This document shows positions 1 to 7,885 of a stretch of DNA of 64,000 nucleotides, in pieces. Every line of letters begins with the position of its first letter. Positions within the stretch are counted from its first letter, which is position 1. Source of the stretch: Candidatus Bathyarchaeota archaeon (GTDB lineage: Archaea; Thermoproteota; Bathyarchaeia; TCS64); NCBI GenBank assembly GCA_018396865.1, contig JAGTRB010000008.1:1-64000 (forward strand). The letters run 5' to 3'. Below the pieces are notes generated by a model, which saw only the letters and a list, made by a program, of their open reading frames with translations, made no database searches and was not told the origin of the DNA. A program made the translations under genes and the position numbers.

Positions 1-788
1 GAGTGGGCCTTTGAGAGTGGGACATGCCCGTCGACCTCTACGTGGACATCTACGAAGTGTTTTGAGCCCGCCCTCCTAACCCTCAACCTATGGCAGCTCT
101 GAACCCCCTCCACCTTCAATATCCTCTTCTTGATCTCCTCAGCCAGCCCTCTGGGGGCGGTATCAATTAAGATGTCGACGCTCCTCTTGAATACATCTAC
201 GCCTGAGTAGATGGTGTAGGCGACAACCACGGTGGCCGCCAATGGATCGGCGTACCATAACCCAACGCCATAAAGGGATATCCCAAGTATGACTATGAAG
301 GCTATGAGGAGGTCGTTGAGGAAGTGGAGGGCGCCAGCGTCCAATGCCTCGCTCACCTCACCCATAGAGGCTTTCCTCAGCCTCGTGTATGCGTAGGAGT
401 CTATGATGATGGAGGCGAGGTTTGTCCCTAACGCTATCCAGTAGAATCTTATCTCCGCGCTCCCGGTGATTAGGCGGTTGGCCGCCGAGTATAAAAGCCA
501 TGTGCAGGTGACAAGGAGGAGGGCAACCTCGCCTATAGCCGCGAAGGATTCAACCTTCTCATGGCCGTATGGATGCTCCTCATCTGGAGGTCTCCCACCC
601 TCTCTTACGGCTATGAGGGAGAGTACCGAAGCTAATAGGCTCATAAAAGTGTTTATAGCACTTGAGAGGAGGGCTAGGCTTCCTGAGAGGAGGCCGCCGG
701 TCAACTCGATGGTTGTCAGAAGCAGCCCTGCTGCAACTCCAGACCTCGCGGCCGAGGCCTTCGAGGGGCTTCTTACCTCCCCTGACAC
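1..788 (-). CDS. Cation diffusion facilitator (CDF) family metal transporter, C-terminus cut off by the window
   Basis: An open frame enters from beyond base 1 and starts at a GTG at 788, preceded by a GGAGGGG ribosome site; an in-frame stop lies just upstream. About 262 residues are visible. They show hydrophobic helices, the CDF loop signature HPYGHEKVES (residues 72-81), an HxxxD metal pair in the fifth helix region (H155, D159) and the start of the cytoplasmic ferredoxin-like domain ending HVDVHVEVDGH. The family exports Zn, Mn, Fe or similar divalent metals in exchange for protons. The second-helix site, normally HxxxD or DxxxD, reads N46...S50, so those metal ligands appear lost. The true C-terminus and the metal specificity cannot be judged here. 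Divergence from typical CDFs could mean altered transport or a regulatory paralogue. Confidence 0.85.
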   Translation of the reverse strand, partial: MSGEVRSPSKASAARSGVAAGLLLTTIELTGGLLSGSLALLSSAINTFMSLLASVLSLIAVREGGRPPDEEHPYGHEKVESFAAIGEVALLLVTCTWLLYSAANRLITGSAEIRFYWIALGTNLASIIIDSYAYTRLRKASMGEVSEALDAGALHFLNDLLIAFIVILGISLYGVGLWYADPLAATVVVAYTIYSGVDVFKRSVDILIDTAPRGLAEEIKKRILKVEGVQSCHRLRVRRAGSKHFVDVHVEVDGHVPLSKAH

Positions 789-957
789 CTCATCCCCTCC
801 TCTAAGCCCATCTCACCATTCCAGTTGTTGAGTAGAGGCTTTACCATCCAACCTCATAGGTCTTGCGCTTTATTTCAAAATTGGATGAGCTTAACAAAAA
901 CTGGGGCTTTCCAAAAAGATGGAAGCTTGTTAGAGCACGTATAGACTCTTCAGTTTC

Positions 958-3057
958 CTAGTACCATGGGAGCTTCCCCATCTTCTCTAGGGTGAGCCAG
1001 CTCTCGTAGTCTTTCTTGACCTCCGCTTGAATGTTGGCTATCTGCTCCTTTGTCAGGTGCCTGAAGCGCCCCTGGAGCCTCAGATACTCTTCAACTGGCC
1101 TTAGCTCCCTAGGCTTTATGTTGACCTTAAGGACCCCTTCCTCTATCTCTAGCAGGGGCCATACTCCTGTCTGGACGGCTAACCTAGCAACCTCGACCGT
1201 CTTCTCGGGGGGGAAGTACCACCCCGTGGCGCAGGGCTGCTGGATGTGGATGTAGGCCATCCCCCTCCCGGCCCTCGTCACCTCAGCCGCTTTCTTGATC
1301 TTCCTCTCCAGATCCGGTAGGTATGCCAACGATGCTGTGGCTATGTAGGGGATCCTGTGGGCGGCCATGATCAGGATCATGTTCTTCGGCTTCTCCGGCT
1401 TCCCAGTCCAAAGCTTCCCGGCTGGGCTTGAGGTCGTGTTGGCGAATAGGGGTGTGGAGCTGCTCCTCTGGATTCCGGTGTTCATGTAGGCCTCGTTGTC
1501 GTAGCAGACCCAGATGAAGCTCTCATTCCTCTCAGCTGCCCCTGAGATGGCCTGGAGGCCGATGTCGACGGTCCCACCGTCTCCTGAGAAGCTGGTTAGG
1601 TATATCTTGTCGGCCCTCCCCTTGATCCTGTAGGCCCTGTAGAGCCCCGTCTCGTACCCCGCAGCTGCCGCGTAGTTGGCGAGAACCCAGGGGACGGTGA
1701 CCACGCCTCCGAAGTTTACGCCTGAGCAGCTCGGTGGGTTGACTATAACCGTGTTCGGCCCTAGAACCTTGAGGAGATGCCTGATTATTATGCTTGAACC
1801 GCACCCCGCGCATCCGTCACTCCCTGGATAGATGGGCATTACCTCCTCCAGCTGGACTGGGGGAGGTGCAGCCTCAGGTTTGTGTTCTATAAACTCTACC
1901 TCCTTCTCCGCCCTGCCTGTGGATGCTGCCTTCAGGGTCTTCCTGCCCATTGCTACGAAGTCCTCTATGGGTATATCCTCGCCTCCCATGCCCGCTATGA
2001 AGTTGATGACCTGGGGCCTCTCATCGAGCGGGTAGAGGGCTGACCTCACATCTGCGAAGGCACCTCCACCCCCTGTGCCGTGGAGGACCATCCTGTCCAC
2101 CACCCCGATCGCCCTCACATCTTCCCCTATCCTCCTCAGCTCCGAGGATGGGAAGGGCCTCATGAACCTCAGCTTAACCAGCCCTATCTTCTCCCCCTCC
2201 CCTCTAAGCCTATCCACAGCCCTTCTGGCTGCGGTGGTCATGGAGCCCATGGTCACGAGGACCGCATCTGCATCCTCACACCTGTACTCCTCTATCAGGC
2301 CCCCATACCTCCTGCCGAAGACCTCCCCGAACTCCTCATCCACTGAGTATATCACCCTCTTCGCGTCCTCCATAATCTCCTCGAATAGCCTCCTGTAGGT
2401 CGTGTGGAGGGATGGGGGGAGGCCGGCGGCAGGCCACTTGTCGCTTATCGTGGGATCGACTGGGTAGGGTGCCTTATATGGTGGTAGGAAGCCGTCGACT
2501 GCCTCCTGGTCCGGGATGTTCACCCTCTCATAGCTGTAGCTGAGGTAGAAGCCGTCTAGGTTCAGCATCGAGGGTAGGAGGACCCTCCAGTCCTCGGATA
2601 TCCTGTAGAGCTGGATGACCATATCCAGGCATTCCTGGTTGCTCTCGGCGAAGTTCACCAGCCATCCAAGGTTCAGCTCAGGCATCACATCCGAGTAGTC
2701 CGGCCCCAGGGACCAGTACCAGCCCAGGGTCCTGTTCGCTACAGCCATAACTAGGGGAGTCCTGTACGAGGGGGCCTGAGCCACCACCTCGTGCATGTAG
2801 GCAAGGCCCTGGGAGCATGTGGCGGTGAAGGCCCTCGCCCCCGCCAGGGAGGCGCCGACCGCGATGCCCAGGCATGTGTGCTCCCCCTCGGCCTGAATAT
2901 ACTCGGCCTTCAGCTGTCCATTAGCTATGAACTCCGCGAGATACTCAACTATGGTAGTCTGAGGGGTTATCGGGAATATCGGTATGACCTCGGCCCTCGA
3001 GAGCCTAACGCCGTGGGCTACGGCCTTATTCCCCGGCATCACATCGAACTCGGACAT
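958..3057 (-). CDS. porAB: 2-oxoacid (pyruvate-type):ferredoxin oxidoreductase, fused alpha-beta subunit
   Basis: A 699-residue protein joins two subunits that are normally separate. Residues 1 to about 385 are the PorA-like alpha part, opening with the GNKAVAHGV and PITPQTT motifs. A proline-rich linker (EAAPPPVQLEE) follows. From about 408 to 699 is the PorB-like beta part, with CAGCG (C416, C419), PSCSGVN and QPCATGW as likely cluster cysteines and GDGGT at about 492 as the thiamine diphosphate motif. The complex oxidises a 2-oxoacid and CoA to acyl-CoA and CO2 and reduces ferredoxin in the cytoplasm. It sits last in an operon after the gamma and delta subunits, 4 bases after the delta gene. 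Pyruvate is the likely substrate from subunit make-up, but other 2-oxoacids are possible. No frameshift is needed, so the fusion looks genuine. Confidence 0.9.
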   Translation of the reverse strand: MSEFDVMPGNKAVAHGVRLSRAEVIPIFPITPQTTIVEYLAEFIANGQLKAEYIQAEGEHTCLGIAVGASLAGARAFTATCSQGLAYMHEVVAQAPSYRTPLVMAVANRTLGWYWSLGPDYSDVMPELNLGWLVNFAESNQECLDMVIQLYRISEDWRVLLPSMLNLDGFYLSYSYERVNIPDQEAVDGFLPPYKAPYPVDPTISDKWPAAGLPPSLHTTYRRLFEEIMEDAKRVIYSVDEEFGEVFGRRYGGLIEEYRCEDADAVLVTMGSMTTAARRAVDRLRGEGEKIGLVKLRFMRPFPSSELRRIGEDVRAIGVVDRMVLHGTGGGGAFADVRSALYPLDERPQVINFIAGMGGEDIPIEDFVAMGRKTLKAASTGRAEKEVEFIEHKPEAAPPPVQLEEVMPIYPGSDGCAGCGSSIIIRHLLKVLGPNTVIVNPPSCSGVNFGGVVTVPWVLANYAAAAGYETGLYRAYRIKGRADKIYLTSFSGDGGTVDIGLQAISGAAERNESFIWVCYDNEAYMNTGIQRSSSTPLFANTTSSPAGKLWTGKPEKPKNMILIMAAHRIPYIATASLAYLPDLERKIKKAAEVTRAGRGMAYIHIQQPCATGWYFPPEKTVEVARLAVQTGVWPLLEIEEGVLKVNIKPRELRPVEEYLRLQGRFRHLTKEQIANIQAEVKKDYESWLTLEKMGKLPWY

Positions 3058-3061
3058 TTTT

Positions 3062-3349
3062 CTATCCCTCCTCCTTAACCATCCCTATCGCTTTGATGGG
3101 GCACTCGTTCGCACATACCCCGCAGCCCTTGCAGAACCTGAGGTCCACCTCGGGCTTCCCAGCCTCGTTGGCCACTATTGCGGCCTCTGGGCAGTACATG
3201 GCGCATAGCATACAACCCGTGCACTTCTCGTAGTCGATATCCGGGGCTAGAACCCTCCACGCCCCTACATATTGGCCTCCCCTCTTAGTCCTGTCAGCGA
3301 CTGCGAATCCTTTGATCAAGCTCTCGTCATAGGTGAATAGGCCCATCAT
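3062..3349 (-). CDS. porD: 2-oxoacid:ferredoxin oxidoreductase delta subunit (2x[4Fe-4S] ferredoxin)
   Basis: A 95-residue ferredoxin-like subunit with two full CxxCxxCxxxCP motifs, CTGCMLCAMYCPEA and CKGCGVCANECPIK, that should bind two [4Fe-4S] clusters. It relays electrons from the catalytic subunits to external ferredoxin. The preceding stretch GGQYVGAWRVLAPDIDYEKC is typical of PorD rather than of free ferredoxins. It lies one base after porC and 4 bases before porAB, so the three genes are almost certainly one transcript. Length is normal for the family. Confidence 0.92.
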   Translation of the reverse strand: MMGLFTYDESLIKGFAVADRTKRGGQYVGAWRVLAPDIDYEKCTGCMLCAMYCPEAAIVANEAGKPEVDLRFCKGCGVCANECPIKAIGMVKEEG

Positions 3350-3350
3350 C

Positions 3351-3914
3351 TCACCCTAGAACCATTATTTTTGCCGAGTCGTGGCCCATCCTGGCTGCCT
3401 CTACGTTCTTCTTAGCAACCTCTCCGCTGAACCTCTTCATTATCGCCTGTTCTATAGACTCGAGTTTCAGGAGGCCAGTCGTCTTGACGAAGAGCCCGAG
3501 CATCACCGTGTTGGGTATGGGCCTCCCTATCACCCTCAAGGCTATCTCGTTGGCGTCTACAACCCCTATCCTCGACGGCTTAGCCTTGAAGAGCTTTAAG
3601 GACTCCTCAGGAGGCTTGGATGTGTTGTGCATTATCACTCCGCCCTCCTTCAAACCCCTCGCGATATCCATCGTGGAAGGCAGCTCGGGGTCTAACACCA
3701 ATAAGTAGCCCGGATTGTATATCATGGACCTGGTGGCCTCTGATTCGGGCCCTATCTGGGCGAATGCCACGACAGGGGCCCCACGCCTAGCCGATCCATA
3801 CATGGGGAAGGCCCTGCAGAACTTCCCCTCGATGGAGGCCGCTATGGCTATGAGCTCCCCGGCCGCCACTACTCCCTGCCCCCCCGTCCCATGGAGCCTT
3901 ATCTCCTCTACCAA
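3351..3914 (-). CDS. porC: 2-oxoacid:ferredoxin oxidoreductase gamma subunit
   Basis: The gamma subunit, with the opening signature EEIRLHGTGGQGVVAAGELI and the segment MYGSARRGAPVVAF typical of PorC. I chose a TTG start at 3914 (187 residues). It is preceded by GGAGGGG at good spacing, it places the conserved domain at the N-terminus as in homologues, and a TATA-like box at 3974-3983 would start transcription near 3950. An ATG at 3965 is in frame but would lie upstream of that transcription start. First gene of the porC-porD-porAB operon. It supports acyl-CoA formation and assembly of the complex. Confidence 0.88.
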   Translation of the reverse strand: MVEEIRLHGTGGQGVVAAGELIAIAASIEGKFCRAFPMYGSARRGAPVVAFAQIGPESEATRSMIYNPGYLLVLDPELPSTMDIARGLKEGGVIMHNTSKPPEESLKLFKAKPSRIGVVDANEIALRVIGRPIPNTVMLGLFVKTTGLLKLESIEQAIMKRFSGEVAKKNVEAARMGHDSAKIMVLG

Positions 3915-3973
3915 GTCTTCCCCTCCATCATGGAACGTGTTGTAAATGGGCCGAGATGGCTCCATTGGGAGAA

Positions 3974-3983
3974 GATTTTAAGG
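3974..3983 (-). promoter_or_regulatory. Probable promoter of the porC-porD-porAB operon
   Basis: Read on the minus strand the site is CCTTAAAATC, a TATA-like box. It lies about 60 bases ahead of the TTG start of porC and would set the transcript start near 3950. It is the only good box between porC and the divergent gene on that strand. Confidence 0.5.
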
Positions 3984-4273
3984 CTTGTTACCATTCTCGG
4001 CTCTTTCTTTTACTGTTTAGATGGAATAAAAACCTTACTAAGACAGCTTCAAAAAATAAATATCATATATATTAATTCAATGGAGAATGAGCATTAAACT
4101 ACCAGAGGATCCAACCGCTGATCATAAACACTGAATGAACTCAAGGTTAAAGGAGGCAGACGAAGGCTGAGGGCTCTGTAAAGGCGTTATGGGAACTTGT
4201 TATTGTTGAGTCATAAATAATTATGTATCTATCATCGGTTTCAGAGGAGGCTTCTGGGCCTATAGTGCTACAG

Positions 4274-4283
4274 TATTTAAAAA
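4274..4283 (+). promoter_or_regulatory. Probable promoter of the unrecognised gene at 4328
   Basis: TATTTAAAAA, a strong archaeal TATA-like box, 45 bases ahead of the ATG at 4328. The predicted transcript start near 4305 excludes the more upstream in-frame ATG at 4223. The region 3984-4273 between the two divergent promoters is AT-rich; I see no gene in it. Confidence 0.55.
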
Positions 4284-4327
4284 TTTGGCCGTTCTGTCTT
4301 CATCTGGAGCTGTTCGAAGGCGGTTTA

Positions 4328-4900
4328 ATGAGCTTCGATGAGAAGATGGATGCCATCGACCTGATAATTAACGTCCTTAGAGAGCATGAGAGGAGCCTAG
4401 ACGAGCTTGTCTCAAGGCTTGAGGAGCTTCTATCTAAAGCTGAGGCCGCTCCAGCGGGTGGTGGGGCTGAGGCCGAGAGGCCAACCATTAGAGCTGTTGT
4501 AAGGGAGTGGAAGGAGTTTAGGGATAGGTGCAGTGGGGCTAGAATCGCCTCGTTCGAGGTACAGGATAGGCAGTTCAGGGTCTCAGCCCTGAAGGGTGGG
4601 GTCCTCCACATCTACGAGGAGATGATCCCTGATATGGAGATAAGGTTCAGGGAGAGGGAGAACAGGGTCGTCATAGATGAGGTTGAGCTTAGGAGGGGGG
4701 AAATGATCCCTGCAGCCCTTAGGGGGAGGCTCAACTGCGGGCTGGAGGTCTCCGTTAGGGGGGAGGAGACGAGGATGCCCGACGGAGTCTCCCTCTACAG
4801 AATTGTTTATGATGTTGAGGCTGAGAGGACGAGGAACTGGCTGGCTAACCAGCTCAAGATGGACCCAAAGAACATAATCCATGGCAGATTACAGGCTTAA
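4328..4900 (+). CDS. Unrecognised protein with N-terminal coiled coil
   Basis: I do not recognise this 190-residue protein. Residues 1-40 (MSFDEKMDAIDLIINVLREH...) look like a charged helix or coiled coil, followed by a short Ala/Gly-rich linker (EAAPAGGGAEAE). The rest alternates charged and hydrophobic residues like a beta-rich soluble domain, with VLHIYEEMIPDMEIRF and a C-terminal NWLANQLKMDPKNIIHGRL. There is no signal peptide, membrane helix or metal motif. The ATG at 4328 follows GAAGGCGG and a TATA-like box. The frame opens further upstream (ATG at 4223), but that ATG precedes the promoter. It stands alone between divergent porC and the convergent winged-helix gene, so the neighbours say little about its function. 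Confidence 0.75.
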   Translation: MSFDEKMDAIDLIINVLREHERSLDELVSRLEELLSKAEAAPAGGGAEAERPTIRAVVREWKEFRDRCSGARIASFEVQDRQFRVSALKGGVLHIYEEMIPDMEIRFRERENRVVIDEVELRRGEMIPAALRGRLNCGLEVSVRGEETRMPDGVSLYRIVYDVEAERTRNWLANQLKMDPKNIIHGRLQA

Positions 4901-4920
4901 AAATAGGCCACTTAAAAGTT

Positions 4921-5235
4921 CTATTCCCTTAGAATTAGGGGGCTGACCATCTCCTCTATCCTTATCAGATCCCTAGCCCTGCTGAAGTAGTTTATGACGC
5001 TCTCCCCCTTCCTGGTTATAATGTAGTAGGTCGTGGTCCTTCTATCCCTTTTGTCCCTCGCATCAACCTCCCTTATCAGCTCCTGCTCAACCAGAGACTC
5101 CAATATCTTTTGGAGGGGTTTCCATGAAAGGTTGGCTCCATACATTATTCTCGTGGGCTTATTAACCCCAGACCTGATCAGCATAAGTACATCTAGGTAT
5201 ATCTCGAGCTTAGACCTTCGGCGCGCCATGCTCAT
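4921..5235 (-). CDS. Small winged-helix transcriptional regulator (COG3432-like)
   Basis: A 104-residue DNA-binding protein. The segment KLEIYLDVLMLIRSGVNKPT, then RIMYGANLSWKPLQKILESL, is the classic opening of the archaeal single-domain winged-helix family related to Sso10a/COG3432. The wing is probably TTTYYIITRKGE, and a C-terminal helix may form a dimer coiled coil. Such proteins bind DNA as dimers and can act as regulators or as nucleoid-associated proteins. It is convergent with the unrecognised gene at 4328, 20 bases away. Its target cannot be told from the sequence. Confidence 0.82.
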   Translation of the reverse strand: MSMARRRSKLEIYLDVLMLIRSGVNKPTRIMYGANLSWKPLQKILESLVEQELIREVDARDKRDRRTTTYYIITRKGESVINYFSRARDLIRIEEMVSPLILRE

Positions 5236-5250
5236 GAATCTCTTCCTTTA

Positions 5251-5523
5251 GTTCTCTAATAAAGATTATGGATTATCTCTTCATGATAAGGAGCCCTCCT
5301 CTAGATCGAAATCAGATAGGACGGGGAAACTTTGAGAAACAAGCATCAGGCCTTTACAAAAATAAAGAAATTTATTTCTAAAAATTATCAAAAAATTTTA
5401 CAAATTTTTAAAAAAAGGATCATATACAAACATTTTAGGGCCTATCAAACAGTTAACGGTTATCAAATTTCAGAAATTCTATTACATTAAAAACATATAT
5501 TTGAAATATGTATTTCATTACTC
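5251..5523 (+). other. AT-rich non-coding stretch with a probable leaderless promoter for the UbiA gene
   Basis: No gene seen. The segment is far more AT-rich than the flanks, with poly-A and poly-T runs at about 5370-5420. A TATA-like ACATATATTT at 5493-5502 would start transcription at about the ATG at 5524, implying a leaderless message. Confidence 0.45.
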
Positions 5524-6423
5524 ATGAATCTGCCAAAGATTCTCAATTTAACATCGGCGGTGCTCAAGTCAAGGGCTGAATACGCCCTCATAGCTTTTAC
5601 CCTTCCTTCTGTGATAGGATTTGTGATCTCCAGCGCAGGTCCCTTATCAATCTCACAATTTATAAAACTAGTTGTCGCGGTGACCTCGGTTGCTTACAGC
5701 ATATATCTGAATAATGACCTATGGGACCTTGAGGACGACATAAGATATTTACACCTTGGAAAACCATCTGCAGCCATGAGGCCTCTAGCCCAGGGTTTAA
5801 TCTCGAAAAAAGGGATGAAGTTGTATGTGGCATTTTTTGCCATTTTAGGTTTAAGTTCTGCTTTGTTAATAAATATTCAAGCTTTTCTGGCTCAATTAGG
5901 ATTTTTAATGATTGGATATGCATATTCTATCGAACCCATAAAATTGAAAAAGAGATTTATAGTCAAATATATAACATTGGCATCAGGAGCCGTCTTATCT
6001 ATTTTTACAGGAGGATTCGCATCAGGAGGAGTAACAGGAAGACTATTGTTTTTTGTAGTGATCAGTTTTGTAATTTATTTTGGTTTAGGTTCATTGAATG
6101 ATTTAAGGGATTTTAAGTGGGATAAGGAAAATGGAATAAGGAGCTTCCCAGTAGTTTTAGGACCTAAAATAACAGTTAGACTTATGTTGAGTGTTCTTTT
6201 TGGAGTGATGGCTGGGTTCATATTAGGCTATTATCAGTTTGGATTCAATATAGCATTTCCAGTGCTAGGTTTAATTATCTTAGCTGGATGGAGTTATTCA
6301 ATATATCCATTATTCTATAGATACGAAGACGAATCTTTTGTTAAAAAGGTTGTAGTTAAAAGGACATATCCGTTTTGGATGATGTTACTGTTAACAATTC
6401 TATTAGGCAGCTTCAAATTTTGA
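5524..6423 (+). CDS. UbiA-superfamily membrane prenyltransferase
   Basis: A 299-residue integral membrane protein with about eight to nine hydrophobic helices. It has both aspartate motifs of the UbiA family: N64-D65-LW-D68-LED-D72, and N192-D193-LR-D196-FKW-D200. These bind the Mg-diphosphate of a prenyl donor while an aromatic or other acceptor is alkylated. YAYSIEPIKLKKR is the usual loop before the second half. The acceptor is unknown: quinone, heme or lipid headgroup synthesis are all possible. It differs from the MenA-like gene at 61861. Codon use and base content are visibly AT-richer than the neighbourhood and it stands alone, so acquisition by transfer is plausible. It ends 34 bases from the convergent regulator. 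Confidence 0.85.
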   Translation: MNLPKILNLTSAVLKSRAEYALIAFTLPSVIGFVISSAGPLSISQFIKLVVAVTSVAYSIYLNNDLWDLEDDIRYLHLGKPSAAMRPLAQGLISKKGMKLYVAFFAILGLSSALLINIQAFLAQLGFLMIGYAYSIEPIKLKKRFIVKYITLASGAVLSIFTGGFASGGVTGRLLFFVVISFVIYFGLGSLNDLRDFKWDKENGIRSFPVVLGPKITVRLMLSVLFGVMAGFILGYYQFGFNIAFPVLGLIILAGWSYSIYPLFYRYEDESFVKKVVVKRTYPFWMMLLLTILLGSFKF

Positions 6424-6457
6424 GAGAAGGGTCATTGTTAAAGGTTAAGTACATTGT

Positions 6458-7351
6458 CTATAATATTGAGAGTTCTCTTCCACTTTTCCAAGTTTTAAGG
6501 AAGGTCTCTTTTAGTACATCTATTATTTTTTTATCTTTGATCTTGACTGAGAATAAAAAACTTTCATCGAAGGGGTTGGGCACTTCTATGAAGGCAACCT
6601 TGTTGTCAATAATAATAAAGCTGTTGAGAATTTTCTCTACAACCTTTATATTTTTTTTATACTTGCCAAAAAAATCATATATTATTTTTATTGATTTTGG
6701 AGATAACAAAAGCCCTAAAATTTTTTTAGCGTCTTCTGTTTTAAACTCTTCCATTATATAAAGTGTTTGAACTCCCGATTCCATTTTTTTAATGCAAGTT
6801 TCTGCAACTGATAAATCATAATATCTGGAAGTAAATAAAATATTTTGTTCGGATTTTCCAATTTCATATACTAACTCATTTTTTAGATCTTCAAAGTTTG
6901 GTATTACATTCGTCAGCGGAAGGGAATCAATTGTGATTAAACTATTTATTTCTTCTGGAAATATCATTTTTATAAAATCAATTTTTTTCTCTCCATTTAT
7001 GATTCCTGAGTTTTCAAGCTCGTCTATAACTTTAAGCTTATCTTTCATTAATAATATTGGTTCTAGCTTAATAACAGTATTCATCATTATTTTTCCGAGT
7101 TGTGATAATTTGTATTTTCCCTCTCTTTTTTCAATTAAACCTACATCAATTAAATCCTTTATTCTTGAATAAAATCTTTTTTGAGTTAGACCTATGGCTT
7201 TAAGAATTTCTTTAGAGCTCGTTATTCCTTTCTCTGAAAACAAAAAAATATTCATAGAATCTTGGTTCCCAAGAACTTTCACAATTTTAATGAACTCCTC
7301 TAATGCTAGCTCCGATATTCCTAATGAGATCTTTCTTTTCGACTCCGACAT
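6458..7351 (-). CDS. Winged-helix transcriptional regulator with C-terminal sensor-like domain
   Basis: A protein of about 297 residues. The N-terminal third is a winged helix (ITSSKEILKAIGLTQKRFYS, then IKDLIDVGLIEKREGKYKLS). The C-terminal part (FIIIDNKVAFIEVPNPFDE... KTWKSG) resembles the effector-sensing, PLD-like domain seen in many archaeal two-domain regulators of the TrmB/FilR1 type. I use the ATG at 7351. A GTG at 7366 is in frame, but a TATA-like run near 7380-7393 would start transcription near 7360. Strongly AT-rich, like the UbiA gene it faces. The target is unknown; the adjacent UbiA gene and two-component pair are candidates. Confidence 0.75.
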   Translation of the reverse strand: MSESKRKISLGISELALEEFIKIVKVLGNQDSMNIFLFSEKGITSSKEILKAIGLTQKRFYSRIKDLIDVGLIEKREGKYKLSQLGKIMMNTVIKLEPILLMKDKLKVIDELENSGIINGEKKIDFIKMIFPEEINSLITIDSLPLTNVIPNFEDLKNELVYEIGKSEQNILFTSRYYDLSVAETCIKKMESGVQTLYIMEEFKTEDAKKILGLLLSPKSIKIIYDFFGKYKKNIKVVEKILNSFIIIDNKVAFIEVPNPFDESFLFSVKIKDKKIIDVLKETFLKTWKSGRELSIL

Positions 7352-7522
7352 TTTGAAACTACTCACGTATTTTTCTGAATTTTAAATAAATGATCGGAAA
7401 TTAAAAAAAATGGAGTGTTATAATTTAAAATCAATCTATATTTTGGTTATAGATTTTTCATGTCCTATTTGGTTCCATTTTATCCATAAAATTTTTAAAT
7501 TTTTTATGAGTAAATTACTGAA

Positions 7523-7885
7523 TTGAAAAGGAAGTCGATCTTGCTGGTCGATGATGATATAGGTCTAGTTAGTACCTTCAGGATGATTCTTGATGGTGCC
7601 GGTTATCATGTGGATGTCGCTGCTACTGGGAGGGAGGCCTTGAAGAGGTTTGAGGATTCTGTTTTCGATCTTATCATCTTAGATGTGATGCTTCCAGATT
7701 TGAGGGGGGACGAGGTTTTGAGATGTTTAAGGAGGCTTCACAGGGGAATAAAGGCTTTGTTGATAACCGGATACTCAACCCTTCAGGATAGTATAGATGC
7801 ACTAGGCCTAGGGGTCTCTGAGATCCTCCTCAAGCCCATTTCCCCTGAGGAGCTGCTCAGGGCTGTGAGGGAGGCCCTATCTTAG
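7523..7885 (+). CDS. Single-domain response regulator (CheY-like receiver)
   Basis: A 120-residue receiver domain and nothing else. The acidic pocket is D10-D12, the phospho-acceptor is D54 in LIILDVMLPD, the switch Thr is in ALLITGYS, and the conserved Lys is in LLKPISPEE. It starts at TTG 7523, since the motif IL(L)VDDD must be near the N-terminus. A TATA-like AAATTTTTAAATT lies at about 7488-7500. With no output domain it probably acts by protein-protein contact. Its 3' end overlaps that of the convergent histidine kinase by 9 bases, and the kinase is the obvious partner. Confidence 0.9.
   Translation: MKRKSILLVDDDIGLVSTFRMILDGAGYHVDVAATGREALKRFEDSVFDLIILDVMLPDLRGDEVLRCLRRLHRGIKALLITGYSTLQDSIDALGLGVSEILLKPISPEELLRAVREALS

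Noticed and set aside
6375-6761. 128-residue plus-strand frame across the end of the UbiA gene
   Set aside because: It overlaps two real genes and its sequence is the reverse of the AT-rich regulator gene.
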